From contig JAFZNG010000005.1 in the NCBI GenBank assembly GCA_017551025.1, forward strand, positions 31,653 to 95,652: 64,000 nt of DNA, in the 5' to 3' direction. The notes under the pieces are model-generated. The model ran no database searches. It saw nothing but the letters and a program-made list of their open reading frames with translations, and was not told where the DNA came from. Made by a program: the position numbers and the translations under genes. Shown here piece by piece: positions 54,557-62,553 of the stretch (positions within the stretch are counted from its first letter, which is position 1; each line of letters begins with the position of its first letter). Origin of the DNA: Paludibacteraceae bacterium. Lineage in GTDB: Bacteria; Bacteroidota; Bacteroidia; Bacteroidales; Paludibacteraceae.

Positions 54557-57500
54557 ATGAAACGATTGGTTCAAATAGTGCTTGTGGCCCTGATGGTATG
54601 CGTAATGCCGGCCCATGCACTCAAGCGCTACTCCTGTGATTTTGAGACAGAGGCTGCGCGTGCTCGTTGGCACCTCAACCCGACGGCCAACCAGAATGTC
54701 TACAATCAGTTGAAAAATAAGTGGTATCTGGGTGCGCCGGGAAATAACGATCGTAACGGACAGTACGGTCTGTATATCTCTGATGATGACGGTCAGACAG
54801 CACACTATACCAATAAGGGATGCTGGGTATTCGCCTACGATACAATTTCGCTGGATAATATTTCGGGCGACTATACCCTCAGCTTTGACTATGCCGCTAT
54901 GGCTAACGTAGCGAGCAACTTCGATGGCTTGTACGTGCTTTGGATTCCAATGACGGAGCCCGGAACGACCGACTCGATTAGGGTACTGTGTGTGCCGACT
55001 TCGTCCGGTTCGATTCCGTCTACCTACGAGAATTATGTGCTTCAACTCCAACCAACAGCCGGTATGGACTACCTGAACGGTACGTCCACTTGGCGTCAGT
55101 GCGCCGTGAAGATTAAGGGTAACAAATGTGACGGAACGCCGCACTACCTGGCCTTCGTTTGGGCTAATGGTGGTTCGCAGGCGCAGCAACCGGGCGGTAT
55201 GGTGGATAATATCAATATTACCGACAACCTGCCTTGTGATCCCGTCACGGGTTTGACGGTCACGCCGAACGGTACTACCGTTTCGCTCTCCTGGACCGGC
55301 GCGGCGACGGAGTATGAAGTAAGTGCTTACTCCTACGAGACCGGCACGTGGGCCGGACCGAAACTGGTGCAGGGTACGCAGACCCAGTTCACGGGACTTC
55401 CTATCGGACAGACCGACTTTATCGTACGCGCTAAGTGCTCGGAGTACGACTATAGCCTGAAGACCATCGTTTCCAAGCTCATCTATTATCCCGATGAGAT
55501 GTGCGTGGATTACCTCAACCTGAATAACGCGAGGTGTTATATCGACAATTCATCGCCGAATAATACGCTTACCTTCAACGATTTCCGTCAGGTAGCTCCG
55601 GTGGATTACGGACCGTCGAATATCGCCAGCCGTCATGTTGTGCACTTTGATCGTCAGGAGACGGAGCCCCGCACCGGCGGACTGGCCAAGACGATACCCG
55701 ATGGTGAACTGGCATCGGTACGTCTGGGAAACTGGGAGGCCAACAACCATGCTGAGCGAATCGAGTTTGAGTTTGACGTAGATACGATCAAGTTCCCGGT
55801 TCTGCTGCTCAAGTACATGCCTATTCTGGAGGCTCCGGGTCATGATGACCATGAGAATCCGCGTTTCAAACTCGATATCCTCATTAATGGGGTATCCATT
55901 GGAGATTGCGGACAGGCCGACTTCAATGCCAATAACGTGATGCAAGGCAATACGCTCAAACCCGAGGCGGTACTCAGCGGCTGGCATATTACCAAAAATA
56001 ATGTAGCGCAGACTTCGGCAGATATCGTATGGAAGGAGTGGACGACCGTAGGTGTCAACCTGCGCAATAAGAACTATGCCGGCAAGAAGTTGACGGCTCG
56101 TCTGACCACCCACGACTGTACTTTCTCGGCTCACTGCGGCTATGCATACTTTACGCTCGGCTGCTCGGATGGTAAGCTGAAAGGCATGAAGTGCGGCGCG
56201 ATTAACCCTATCTTCGAGGCACCGGATGGATTTAATTATCGCTGGGCTTATGCCTACAACGAGCGGTATCGTCGTCCGGACGGTTCGCTGCCTGAGCAAT
56301 ATATCGTCCATCGCGGTAAGTTCTACAATGCCGGTTATCAGGACGATAGTCTGTATGTGGTGGATTGTATGTTCGTGCAGGATAGTACGTGCTACTTCTC
56401 GCTCTATGCATCTACGCTGGCTACCAATCCGATTGCCGTGATGAAGGAGCCGGTGATTGTCAAGAACTGTAATGCAGATAAATATACCATCACGTTTGAT
56501 GGTTCGGATTCTTGGGTACAAGAGATCGACCACGTGACGGGTGATACGCTGGTAAGCCAGAATTATCATATTGAGAATTACGAGTGGACGATCGACGGCC
56601 TGCCCGGAGGATGGTCCGACGAACCGACACCTACCTTTAATTTCCCGCGTTCGGGTGGCGACTATGTCGTAAAACTCCGTACTACGTGCGGTACTTGCGA
56701 TTCGCTGATCGTCTATAACCTCCATCTGGATCCGCTCGGTCCTACCCACGAGACTCAGACCTTCACGCTCTGCGACGATGTACGCAAGACGACCGGTTAT
56801 GAGTGGCCGGAGAAGCCGGGTTCGGCATACACGGAGTATGGTATTGTAGATTCCGTAGTGCTCTATAGCGAGGCTACTTCGTGCGACAGTATTATCTACC
56901 TGGAGCTGGTAGAGCCGCTCCGTATCTACGAGGATACGATGCTGCTGCCGGAAAGTCTGCCGTTCACGTATCACGGTCGTGTATATGGCACGGATACCAA
57001 GACAATGGTGGATACCGTTCCGTCGCCGACCAACTGCGACTCGACTTGGGTGCTCAATCTCGAGATCTATGAGTCGCTTGTGGTAAATCCCGTCACGGTA
57101 TATACCAGGTGTGAGGACGACGCCAATTCCGACTCGCTGACCCTGGTATGGGATATTATCCGTGGACGCAGCCAGGCCGTTTATTATACCTTCGATGGCG
57201 GCAAACAGGATACGATATATACCACTGAGAAGGCCAAAGGCCACTATGAACCGACCGTTTATATCGGCTCGGCGCTGATACCGAATGTATATAACGGAAA
57301 GATCTACTTCATCGACCTGAAGCCGGAGTTCAATATTACGGTGGATTATACCCTGACTATCAACTACGCTTCGTCCGTGATTGCCCAGCGCTGGAACGAC
57401 GTGCTGGCTATCCGTAATGCAGACTACAACGGCGGCTATCAGTTCGACTCCGTACAGTGGTATATGAACGGTGCGCCTATCGAGGGTGCTACGCAGTTCA

Positions 57501-57832
57501 ACTACTACGTAGGTCCGGATCAGCAGTTGCAGTTCGGTAAGGAATATACCGCCCTGCTGACGCGTAATGATGGTACGAAGATATTCACGTGTGCCTTTAT
57601 TCCGTCGCCCGTGGCTGCCGACGTGACCGATATGCCGACGCTCGTGCCGCCTGCTTCGCCGATGCTGATCCAGGGCAAGGGTACGGCCTACTGGTACGAT
57701 CCGCTTGGACGCCGATTTGGCGAAGAGGCTTATGATAATAGCACCATTACGACGCCTGCTACTACCGGCTACTGGTTGCTGATGCTCCAGGCGGAGGGTG
57801 CACGCACTATTCACCCTGTTATGGTTCGTTAA
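54557..57832 (+). CDS. Secreted modular protein, paralogue of the preceding gene (1091 aa)
   Basis: The same architecture as the 1067 aa protein: a signal peptide (to about 21), a jelly-roll module (CDFETEAARARWHLNPTANQ; GGMVDNINIT), a fibronectin-III-like module, the shared domain (SRHVVHFDRQETEPRTGGLA; ELASVRLGNWEANNHAERIE; GWHITKNN and WKEWTTVGVNLRNKNYAGKK), and Cys-Asp-Ser repeats. The tail (AYWYDPLGRRFGEEAYDN and the end HPVMVR) resembles a type IX sorting tail but is weaker. Identity is high in the shared domain, low elsewhere, so the duplication is old. Ligands are unknown. Both precede rlmI in the same run. Confidence 0.8.
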   Translation: MKRLVQIVLVALMVCVMPAHALKRYSCDFETEAARARWHLNPTANQNVYNQLKNKWYLGAPGNNDRNGQYGLYISDDDGQTAHYTNKGCWVFAYDTISLDNISGDYTLSFDYAAMANVASNFDGLYVLWIPMTEPGTTDSIRVLCVPTSSGSIPSTYENYVLQLQPTAGMDYLNGTSTWRQCAVKIKGNKCDGTPHYLAFVWANGGSQAQQPGGMVDNINITDNLPCDPVTGLTVTPNGTTVSLSWTGAATEYEVSAYSYETGTWAGPKLVQGTQTQFTGLPIGQTDFIVRAKCSEYDYSLKTIVSKLIYYPDEMCVDYLNLNNARCYIDNSSPNNTLTFNDFRQVAPVDYGPSNIASRHVVHFDRQETEPRTGGLAKTIPDGELASVRLGNWEANNHAERIEFEFDVDTIKFPVLLLKYMPILEAPGHDDHENPRFKLDILINGVSIGDCGQADFNANNVMQGNTLKPEAVLSGWHITKNNVAQTSADIVWKEWTTVGVNLRNKNYAGKKLTARLTTHDCTFSAHCGYAYFTLGCSDGKLKGMKCGAINPIFEAPDGFNYRWAYAYNERYRRPDGSLPEQYIVHRGKFYNAGYQDDSLYVVDCMFVQDSTCYFSLYASTLATNPIAVMKEPVIVKNCNADKYTITFDGSDSWVQEIDHVTGDTLVSQNYHIENYEWTIDGLPGGWSDEPTPTFNFPRSGGDYVVKLRTTCGTCDSLIVYNLHLDPLGPTHETQTFTLCDDVRKTTGYEWPEKPGSAYTEYGIVDSVVLYSEATSCDSIIYLELVEPLRIYEDTMLLPESLPFTYHGRVYGTDTKTMVDTVPSPTNCDSTWVLNLEIYESLVVNPVTVYTRCEDDANSDSLTLVWDIIRGRSQAVYYTFDGGKQDTIYTTEKAKGHYEPTVYIGSALIPNVYNGKIYFIDLKPEFNITVDYTLTINYASSVIAQRWNDVLAIRNADYNGGYQFDSVQWYMNGAPIEGATQFNYYVGPDQQLQFGKEYTALLTRNDGTKIFTCAFIPSPVAADVTDMPTLVPPASPMLIQGKGTAYWYDPLGRRFGEEAYDNSTITTPATTGYWLLMLQAEGARTIHPVMVR

Positions 57833-57838
57833 ACAGAT

Positions 57839-58330
57839 ATGAAGCGATATATCTTGCTCGCCGAGGAAGGCGAACGTAGTTTAATATCCGAAGTGGAGCA
57901 GTCGTTAGGCTGCTCTCTTCAGGATTGGCAGGTACTCATCACCGGCGTGGGGGCTATTAATGTGATTCGTACGCTCGCTCCGCTTGACCGCGATGCGGAG
58001 TTGCTCAATATCGGCTATGCCGGTAGTGCGAACTTTGAGATAGGTTCGCTCATCGAGGTGACGGAGGTGCGTCTCAACCATCCGAACGTTACCTATCCGG
58101 AACCTGCATTGCCCCTTACACCATACACCATACACCATACACCATTGCCGCAGGCCATCTGTTACTCGAACTGCGACTTCGTGCTCCAGTCCGACTATCG
58201 CGACTGCGTCTTCGATATGGAGTTGGCGTTCATCGCCTCGCTGGGCTTCAAGCGCCTGAGCAGTATCAAGCACGTGAGCGACAATCTCTCGCTGCACGCA
58301 TATCATGAATTAACCAACGGCGTCGAATGA
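57839..58330 (+). CDS. Nucleoside phosphorylase/nucleosidase-superfamily protein, short
   Basis: The product has 163 residues against about 200-230 for typical MTA/SAH nucleosidases. VLITGVGAINVIRTLAPLDR and LLNIGYAGSANFEIGSLIEV are the central sheet and phosphate/base loop of this superfamily; DMELAFIASLGFKRLSSIKH and HVSDNLSLHAYHEL match the region of the substrate-binding Glu and Asp of these enzymes. The middle (PLTPYTIHHTPLP) is encoded by a heptamer array and has no family counterpart. Likely a purine nucleoside or futalosine-type hydrolase; the substrate is undecided. It overlaps rlmI by 4 bp. Confidence 0.7.
   Translation: MKRYILLAEEGERSLISEVEQSLGCSLQDWQVLITGVGAINVIRTLAPLDRDAELLNIGYAGSANFEIGSLIEVTEVRLNHPNVTYPEPALPLTPYTIHHTPLPQAICYSNCDFVLQSDYRDCVFDMELAFIASLGFKRLSSIKHVSDNLSLHAYHELTNGVE
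58118..58145. repeat. Heptamer array ACACCAT x4 inside the nucleosidase-like gene
   Basis: Four perfect copies of ACACCAT, in frame at this copy number, encoding Y-T-I-H-H-T-P. Confidence 0.95.
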
Positions 58331-59553
58331 CAACGGTAGTACTAAAGCCAAAGAAGGAAGAATCGCTGCTTCGTCAGCACCCCTGGGTGTTCTCGGGGGC
58401 GATTGCTCGTGTGGCCTTGGATAAGGATTATCCTTATGATGCGCCGCGCGAGGGCGAGCTTGTTCAGGTGCGTGCCGCTTCGGGCGACGTACTGGGCGTC
58501 GGCCATTGGCAGGTAGGGAGTATTGCGGTGCGTATCCTGGCTTTTGGCGTGGATGCGTTGCCCAAGGATTTTTGGCGTGAGCGCATTGCGGCGGCGTATC
58601 TGGTTCGTCGAATGCTGCAATTAGTGCGCGAGGATAACGATACGTATCGCTTGGTGCATGGCGAAGGCGACTTCTTGCCGGGGCTGATCGTAGATGTGTA
58701 TGCTGATACGGCGGTTGTTCAGGCGCATTCGATAGGTATGCATTATGCCCGTCACGAGATAGCTGAGGCGATCCTTAATACCGTGCCGGCTGTGCGTAAT
58801 ATATACTATAAGTCCGACGATACTTTGCCCTTCAAGGCTCAGATTGACGGCGACCGCATAGGCTGGCTAATCACCAATCACCAATCACCAATCACCAATT
58901 CTGATGAGTTCTGGTCAACCGAGAATGGTCTGCAGTTCCGTATCGACTGGCTGCGTGGTCAGAAGACAGGTTTCTTTATCGACCAGCGCGAGAACCGCGC
59001 CCTCGTGGAGCGCTACGCGAAGGGAAAGGATGTGCTGAATATGTTCTGCTATACCGGAGGCTTCTCGCTGTATGCGCTGCGGGGTGGGGCACGTAGGGTG
59101 GACTCGGTGGACGTAAGTCAGAAGGCCATCGACCTGGTCAACGTGAATGTGGCTCGCAACTTCCCCGATTGTACGTGCCATAAGGCGGTGGCGGCGGATG
59201 CGTTTGAGTATCTGGATGCCCAACGTGCGGAGAACCATACCTACGACCTGATTATCCTGGATCCTCCGGCCTTTGCCAAGCATCGCGATGCGATCAAGAA
59301 TGCCTTGCGTGGCTACCAGCGCATCAATGCCAAGGCCATCCGGCAGATCCGTCCGGGAGGTATACTGTTTACGTTCTCGTGTTCCCAGGCGGTGGATAAG
59401 GAGGCGTTCCGGCTGGCGGTGTTTAGTGCGGCGGCGCAGGTAGGACGACGTGTGCGTATCCTGCACCAGCTCCATCAGCCGCAGGACCATCCCATCAATA
59501 TCTATCACCCCGAAGGAGAGTATCTGAAGGGCTTGGTGCTGTACGTGGAGTAG
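58327..59553 (+). CDS. rlmI: Class I rRNA methyltransferase RlmI-like
   Basis: The protein has 408 residues. An N-terminal PUA domain (RQHPWVFSGAIARV, EGELVQVRAASGDVLGVGHW) is followed by the methyltransferase fold: DQRENRALVERYAKGKDVLN, MFCYTGGFSLYALRGGARRV (SAM motif I) and LIILDPPAFAKHRDAIKNAL (catalytic loop), as in RlmI, which makes m5C1962 of 23S rRNA in E. coli. Residues about 180-192 (LITNHQSPITNSDE) are encoded by a heptamer array and lie in the linker before the catalytic domain. It follows the nucleosidase-like gene with a 4 bp overlap. Confidence 0.9.
   Translation: MTTVVLKPKKEESLLRQHPWVFSGAIARVALDKDYPYDAPREGELVQVRAASGDVLGVGHWQVGSIAVRILAFGVDALPKDFWRERIAAAYLVRRMLQLVREDNDTYRLVHGEGDFLPGLIVDVYADTAVVQAHSIGMHYARHEIAEAILNTVPAVRNIYYKSDDTLPFKAQIDGDRIGWLITNHQSPITNSDEFWSTENGLQFRIDWLRGQKTGFFIDQRENRALVERYAKGKDVLNMFCYTGGFSLYALRGGARRVDSVDVSQKAIDLVNVNVARNFPDCTCHKAVAADAFEYLDAQRAENHTYDLIILDPPAFAKHRDAIKNALRGYQRINAKAIRQIRPGGILFTFSCSQAVDKEAFRLAVFSAAAQVGRRVRILHQLHQPQDHPINIYHPEGEYLKGLVLYVE
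58869..58896. repeat. Heptamer array AATCACC x4 inside rlmI
   Basis: Four perfect copies of AATCACC followed by AATTCTG, in frame. The encoded I-T-N-H-Q-S-P resembles I-T-N-H-K-S-Q in yfhO. Confidence 0.95.
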
Positions 59554-59588
59554 AAATTTCAATATTTGGTTGACAATTTGCACATTTA

Positions 59589-59620
59589 TTTGTGTATATC
59601 AGAAAATTGTTGTACTTTTG
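59589..59620 (+). promoter_or_regulatory. Promoter for the small lipoprotein gene
   Basis: -33 TTTG (59589-59592), 20 bp with GTGTATATCAGAAAATTGTTG, -7 TACTTTTG (59613-59620). This fixes the start at ATG 59652. Confidence 0.85.
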
Positions 59621-59651
59621 CAGTCCTTTTCATAAAAAACGAATTGAAAGA

Positions 59652-60083
59652 ATGAAGAAATCGTTACTTTTTTTAGTGGTAGCGCTCTGTTTTGCAGCAT
59701 GCGCTAAGGAGCAAAAGCCGGAGCCGGCAGCCCTGCTGGATAGCTTTGTAGCCGCTACGGATTCTGTGTGCGCAGGTCAGGTGCTGGGTGATGAGAGTAA
59801 TGCCACCACCATTGCATCCGTGAGCTATGCAGATAGCACCTTGCTTTTCTCGTGTGCGCTGAGCGAAGATGCAGAGATCGAACTCGAGTTGCTCGAGGCT
59901 ACGGCAGAGGATAACCTGATGCCGGACGTAGCCAAGACGGTAGATGAGATCCTGGCCGATTCGATGATGGCGGCTGATCATCCGGAGGTGCTGGAGCTGT
60001 TGACGGCTGAGCAGGCCAAAGTGGTCTTCCGCGTAGCCGATGCGCAGGGTGAGAGCTTCGATTTGCTGGCAAAACAGTACTAA
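59652..60083 (+). CDS. Small acidic lipoprotein, function unknown
   Basis: The product has 143 residues. The lipobox CFAAC places the acylated Cys at about 18. The mature part is Ala/Glu/Asp-rich with LLDSFVAATDSVCAGQVLG and a regular AEDNLMPDVAKTVDEILADS helix. I found no known domain. I chose ATG 59652 because the longer in-frame start would precede the predicted transcription start and would bury the signal sequence. It is a single-gene unit: the rpsF promoter lies directly downstream. Confidence 0.7.
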   Translation: MKKSLLFLVVALCFAACAKEQKPEPAALLDSFVAATDSVCAGQVLGDESNATTIASVSYADSTLLFSCALSEDAEIELELLEATAEDNLMPDVAKTVDEILADSMMAADHPEVLELLTAEQAKVVFRVADAQGESFDLLAKQY

Positions 60084-60094
60084 TTGAATGAAAA

Positions 60095-60141
60095 ACTGCT
60101 TTTTTTTGACGAAAAATTTGTGTATCTCAAAAAAAAGCAGT
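60095..60141. repeat. Perfect 15 bp inverted repeat around the rpsF promoter -33 box
   Basis: ACTGCTTTTTTTTGA (60095-60109) and TCAAAAAAAAGCAGT (60127-60141), 17 bp apart. The right arm is the promoter spacer. It could form a hairpin that ends the lipoprotein transcript, or be the remains of a second, opposite promoter. Confidence 0.9.
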
Positions 60142-60148
60142 ACCTTTG
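60117..60148 (+). promoter_or_regulatory. Promoter for the rpsF-rpsR-rplI operon
   Basis: -33 TTTG (60117-60120), 20 bp spacer (TGTATCTCAAAAAAAAGCAG), -7 TACCTTTG (60141-60148). The leader to rpsF is about 110 nt and is almost wholly made of repeats. Confidence 0.85.
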
Positions 60149-60179
60149 CACGCTTTTTCGCGCCTTGTGCGCTGAAAAC

Positions 60180-60215
60180 TATCTAGAGCATCTAGCATAT
60201 CTAGAGTATCTAGAA
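60180..60215. repeat. Nonamer array TATCTAGAG x4 in the rpsF leader
   Basis: Units TATCTAGAG, CATCTAGCA, TATCTAGAG, TATCTAGAA. Confidence 0.88.
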
Positions 60216-60216
60216 A

Positions 60217-60251
60217 ATAATTTATAATTTATAATTTTTAATTTTTAATTT
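60217..60251. repeat. Heptamer array ATAATTT/TTAATTT x5 in the rpsF leader
   Basis: Three ATAATTT and two TTAATTT units, ending 12 bp before the rpsF ATG. It follows the nonamer array directly. Confidence 0.9.
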
Positions 60252-60263
60252 ACTTAAAAAAGT

Positions 60264-60608
60264 ATGTTAAATCATTACGAGACCGCTTTCGTGTTAACTC
60301 CCGTTTTGTCTGAGCCACAGATGAAGGAAGCGGTAGACAAATTCGAGAATCTTCTCAAGGAGAATGGTGGCACCATTCTGAACCGTGAGGAGTGGGGTAT
60401 GCGCAAGCTCGCTTATCCTATCCAGGGTAAAACCACCGGCTTCTACTGCCTGCTGCAGTTTGACGTTGAGCCGGCATTCATCGCTAAGTTTGAGACCGAG
60501 ATGTGTCGTGACGAGCGTATTATTCGCTTCCTGACCACCCGCCTCGACAAGTATGCTTTTGAGTACGCTGAAAAGCGTCGTAACCATTCTAAAAAGGAGG
60601 AGGCTTAA
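60264..60608 (+). CDS. rpsF: Small ribosomal subunit protein bS6
   Basis: 114 residues. [40 protein letters not shown] and [20 protein letters not shown] are bS6 landmarks. It binds 16S rRNA with bS18. The order rpsF-rpsR-rplI is conserved. It has a short Lys/Glu-rich tail. Confidence 0.97.
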   Translation: MLNHYETAFVLTPVLSEPQMKEAVDKFENLLKENGGTILNREEWGMRKLAYPIQGKTTGFYCLLQFDVEPAFIAKFETEMCRDERIIRFLTTRLDKYAFEYAEKRRNHSKKEEA

Positions 60609-60610
60609 TT

Positions 60611-60877
60611 ATGGCACAGAACAATGAAATTCGTTATTTGACCCCGCAGACCAAGGGTCAGCAGAAGAAGAAATACTGCCGCTTCCTCAAGAGTGGAATT
60701 AAGTATATCGACTACAAGGATCCTGAGTTCCTCAAGAAGTTCCTCAACGAGCAGGGTAAGATTCTTCCCCGTCGTATCACCGGTACTTCGCTCAAGTATC
60801 AACGCAAGGTTGCACAGGCTGTAAAGAAGGCACGCCACTTGGCTCTTCTGCCCTACGTAACTGACCTGATGAAGTAA
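60611..60877 (+). CDS. rpsR: Small ribosomal subunit protein bS18
   Basis: 88 residues. [20 protein letters not shown] and [20 protein letters not shown] are the bS18 core, with [15 protein letters not shown] at the end. It begins 2 bp after rpsF and binds next to bS6 on the 30S platform. Confidence 0.97.
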   Translation: MAQNNEIRYLTPQTKGQQKKKYCRFLKSGIKYIDYKDPEFLKKFLNEQGKILPRRITGTSLKYQRKVAQAVKKARHLALLPYVTDLMK

Positions 60878-60910
60878 TTAACCCGTTAAAATTAGAGAAA
60901 GGAAAGAACA

Positions 60911-61354
60911 ATGGAAGTAATTCTGATTCAAGACCTGGCTAATCTGGGTTTCAAGAACGACATCGTTAAGGTAAAAGACGGTTATGGTCGCAACTACCTG
61001 CTCCCGCAGAAGATTGCTATCATCGCTAATGAGCACAACCGCAAGCAACTGGCTGAGAACCTCAAGCAGCAGGCGCACAAGCAGGCTAAACTGCTGGCTG
61101 ACGCACAGGCTCTCGAGGCTAAGCTCCAGGAGACTGTAATCGAGTTGAAGGTGAAGGCTAACGAGGACGGTAAGATCTTCGGTGCTGTAACGACCGCCGC
61201 TATCGCAGCTGCTCTCGAGGCACAAGAGATCCTGATCGACAAGAAGGTCATCACTATTCCCGAGCCCATCAAGGAGTGCGGCGAGCACATGGCTCAAGCC
61301 CGTCTCCACCGTGAGGTAAAGGCTGATATCAAACTCAATGTAGTTGCTGAGTAA
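60911..61354 (+). CDS. rplI: Large ribosomal subunit protein bL9
   Basis: 147 residues. MEVILIQDLANLGFKNDIVK and GYGRNYLLPQKIAIIANEHN are the N-terminal rRNA-binding domain. A long helix follows, then the C-terminal domain (GKIFGAVTTAAIAAALEAQE). It lies 33 bp after rpsR. Confidence 0.97.
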   Translation: MEVILIQDLANLGFKNDIVKVKDGYGRNYLLPQKIAIIANEHNRKQLAENLKQQAHKQAKLLADAQALEAKLQETVIELKVKANEDGKIFGAVTTAAIAAALEAQEILIDKKVITIPEPIKECGEHMAQARLHREVKADIKLNVVAE

Positions 61355-61358
61355 TTCG

Positions 61359-61386
61359 TAATTTTTAATTTTTAATTTTTAATTGT
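61359..61386. repeat. Heptamer array TAATTTT x4 upstream of rpmE2
   Basis: Units TAATTTT x3 and TAATTGT, ending one base before the rpmE2 ATG, on the ribosome-loading region. Confidence 0.92.
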
Positions 61387-61387
61387 T

Positions 61388-61642
61388 ATGAAGCAAGGAA
61401 TTCATCCCGATAACTACCGCGTAGTAGTTTTCAAAGATATGTCTGACGGTACTCAGTTCTTCAGCCGCTCTACCGCTGCTACTAAGGACAGCATCACCAT
61501 TGACGGTGTAGAGTATCCGCTCATCAAGCTCGAGATCTCCAACACTTCGCACCCGTTCTATACCGGTAAGTCGAAGCTGGTGGATACCGCCGGTCGCGTG
61601 GACAAGTTCATGTCGCGCTATGGCAATCGCAACCGCAAGTAA
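61388..61642 (+). CDS. rpmE2: Large ribosomal subunit protein bL31, type B
   Basis: 84 residues. MKQGIHPDNYRVVVFKDMSD, FFSRSTAATKDSITIDGVEY and SNTSHPFYTGKSKLVDTAGR are typical of type B bL31. It has no cysteine, so it is the zinc-free form. A type A copy, if present, is outside the window. Confidence 0.95.
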   Translation: MKQGIHPDNYRVVVFKDMSDGTQFFSRSTAATKDSITIDGVEYPLIKLEISNTSHPFYTGKSKLVDTAGRVDKFMSRYGNRNRK

Positions 61643-61655
61643 TCCTTGCGACGGT

Positions 61656-61690
61656 AAGGGGCGGGCAAGCATGTCTGCCCCTTATTATTT
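61656..61690 (+). terminator. Intrinsic terminator after rpmE2
   Basis: Stem AAGGGGC / GCCCCTT with a 14 nt loop (an alternative GGGCA / TGCCC pairing is possible), then ATTATTT. Confidence 0.7.
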
Positions 61691-61742
61691 AATCAGATTA
61701 ATCCGAATAATCTGAATAATCTGAATAATCAGAAAAATCAAC
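61689..61742. repeat. Nonamer array ATAATCTGA-like x6 upstream of the pnuC-like gene
   Basis: Units TTAATCAGA, TTAATCCGA, ATAATCTGA, ATAATCTGA, ATAATCAGA, AAAATCAAC. It ends 4 bp before the ATG and resembles the large array at 63587-63694. Confidence 0.9.
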
Positions 61743-61746
61743 TATC

Positions 61747-62511
61747 ATGACAAAACAACTCTCTCTCGAACTCTGCCGTAAGTTGCTCTTCTCCTGCGCT
61801 ATTTTTGCCGGATTGTTTGCCTGTCTGTGGCTGGTGGAATTTCTTGTGCCGTCGATGCAGGGTCGCCTGCTGGCTTGGAGTCCTGCGTTTATCATCGGCA
61901 TCCCGGCATCTATACTGGGTGTGGCTTATGTGCTGACTATTTCCAATCCGAAGAACTATATCGGCTTCTACGTGGGTGTGACGATGTCCGTGTTGCTGGG
62001 TGTTAAGTTCTGGCTGACCAAGCAGTACGACCTGGTATTCCTATATATATGTCTGTTTGTGCCGTTCCAGCTCATGTCGCTCGTTCGTTGGCGCAAGAAT
62101 ACGCTCAACCCTTCGGCGGAGGCGGCACCCTTGCGTCCGCGTTATTTGGGCTATAAGGCCTTTGCGGCAGAGATGCTCGTGGCGGCAGCTATTGTGGTGG
62201 CGGATTATTTCTTTGCCATCCACGTGATGCATACTACGCTCCATACGGCCGGTATTATTGCCGCCGGTATTTCGATCGCCGCATCGTTCTTTGCGAACCT
62301 GTTGCTGATCTACCAGACGAATGATGCTTGGTTCTGGTGGGTAGTATATTCCGTATCGTCGATAGCACTATTCTGTATCGCTTTCGATCCGTTTATGCTG
62401 GTGCTGAATATCGCCTTCCTGATTGTGAACGGTAGTGCGCATATCGCTTGGATTAAGATGACCAAACCAGAAGATATGGGCTGGGCTACGCCTATTTTTG
62501 GTAAACGTTAA
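61747..62511 (+). CDS. PnuC-like nicotinamide riboside transporter family protein
   Basis: The product has 254 residues and about seven membrane helices. SNPKNYIGFYVGVTMSVLLG, the W-R-K-N motif (LVRWRKNTLN) and NLLLIYQTNDAWFWWVVYSV resemble PnuC, which takes up nicotinamide riboside by facilitated diffusion. The C-terminal helix ends VNGSAHIAWIKM. It follows the ribosomal cluster, and nadR or a kinase is not seen nearby. Function as a transporter of a vitamin-like substrate is likely; the exact substrate is not proven. Confidence 0.7.
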   Translation: MTKQLSLELCRKLLFSCAIFAGLFACLWLVEFLVPSMQGRLLAWSPAFIIGIPASILGVAYVLTISNPKNYIGFYVGVTMSVLLGVKFWLTKQYDLVFLYICLFVPFQLMSLVRWRKNTLNPSAEAAPLRPRYLGYKAFAAEMLVAAAIVVADYFFAIHVMHTTLHTAGIIAAGISIAASFFANLLLIYQTNDAWFWWVVYSVSSIALFCIAFDPFMLVLNIAFLIVNGSAHIAWIKMTKPEDMGWATPIFGKR

Positions 62512-62521
62512 AGTGGTGAAC

Positions 62522-62553
62522 GTTAAATTGTTAAATTGTTAAATGGTTAAAAA
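62522..62553. repeat. Octamer array GTTAAATT x4 over the rluA start codon
   Basis: Units GTTAAATT, GTTAAATT, GTTAAATG, GTTAAAAA. The ATG (62543) of the next gene is formed inside the third unit. Confidence 0.92.
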
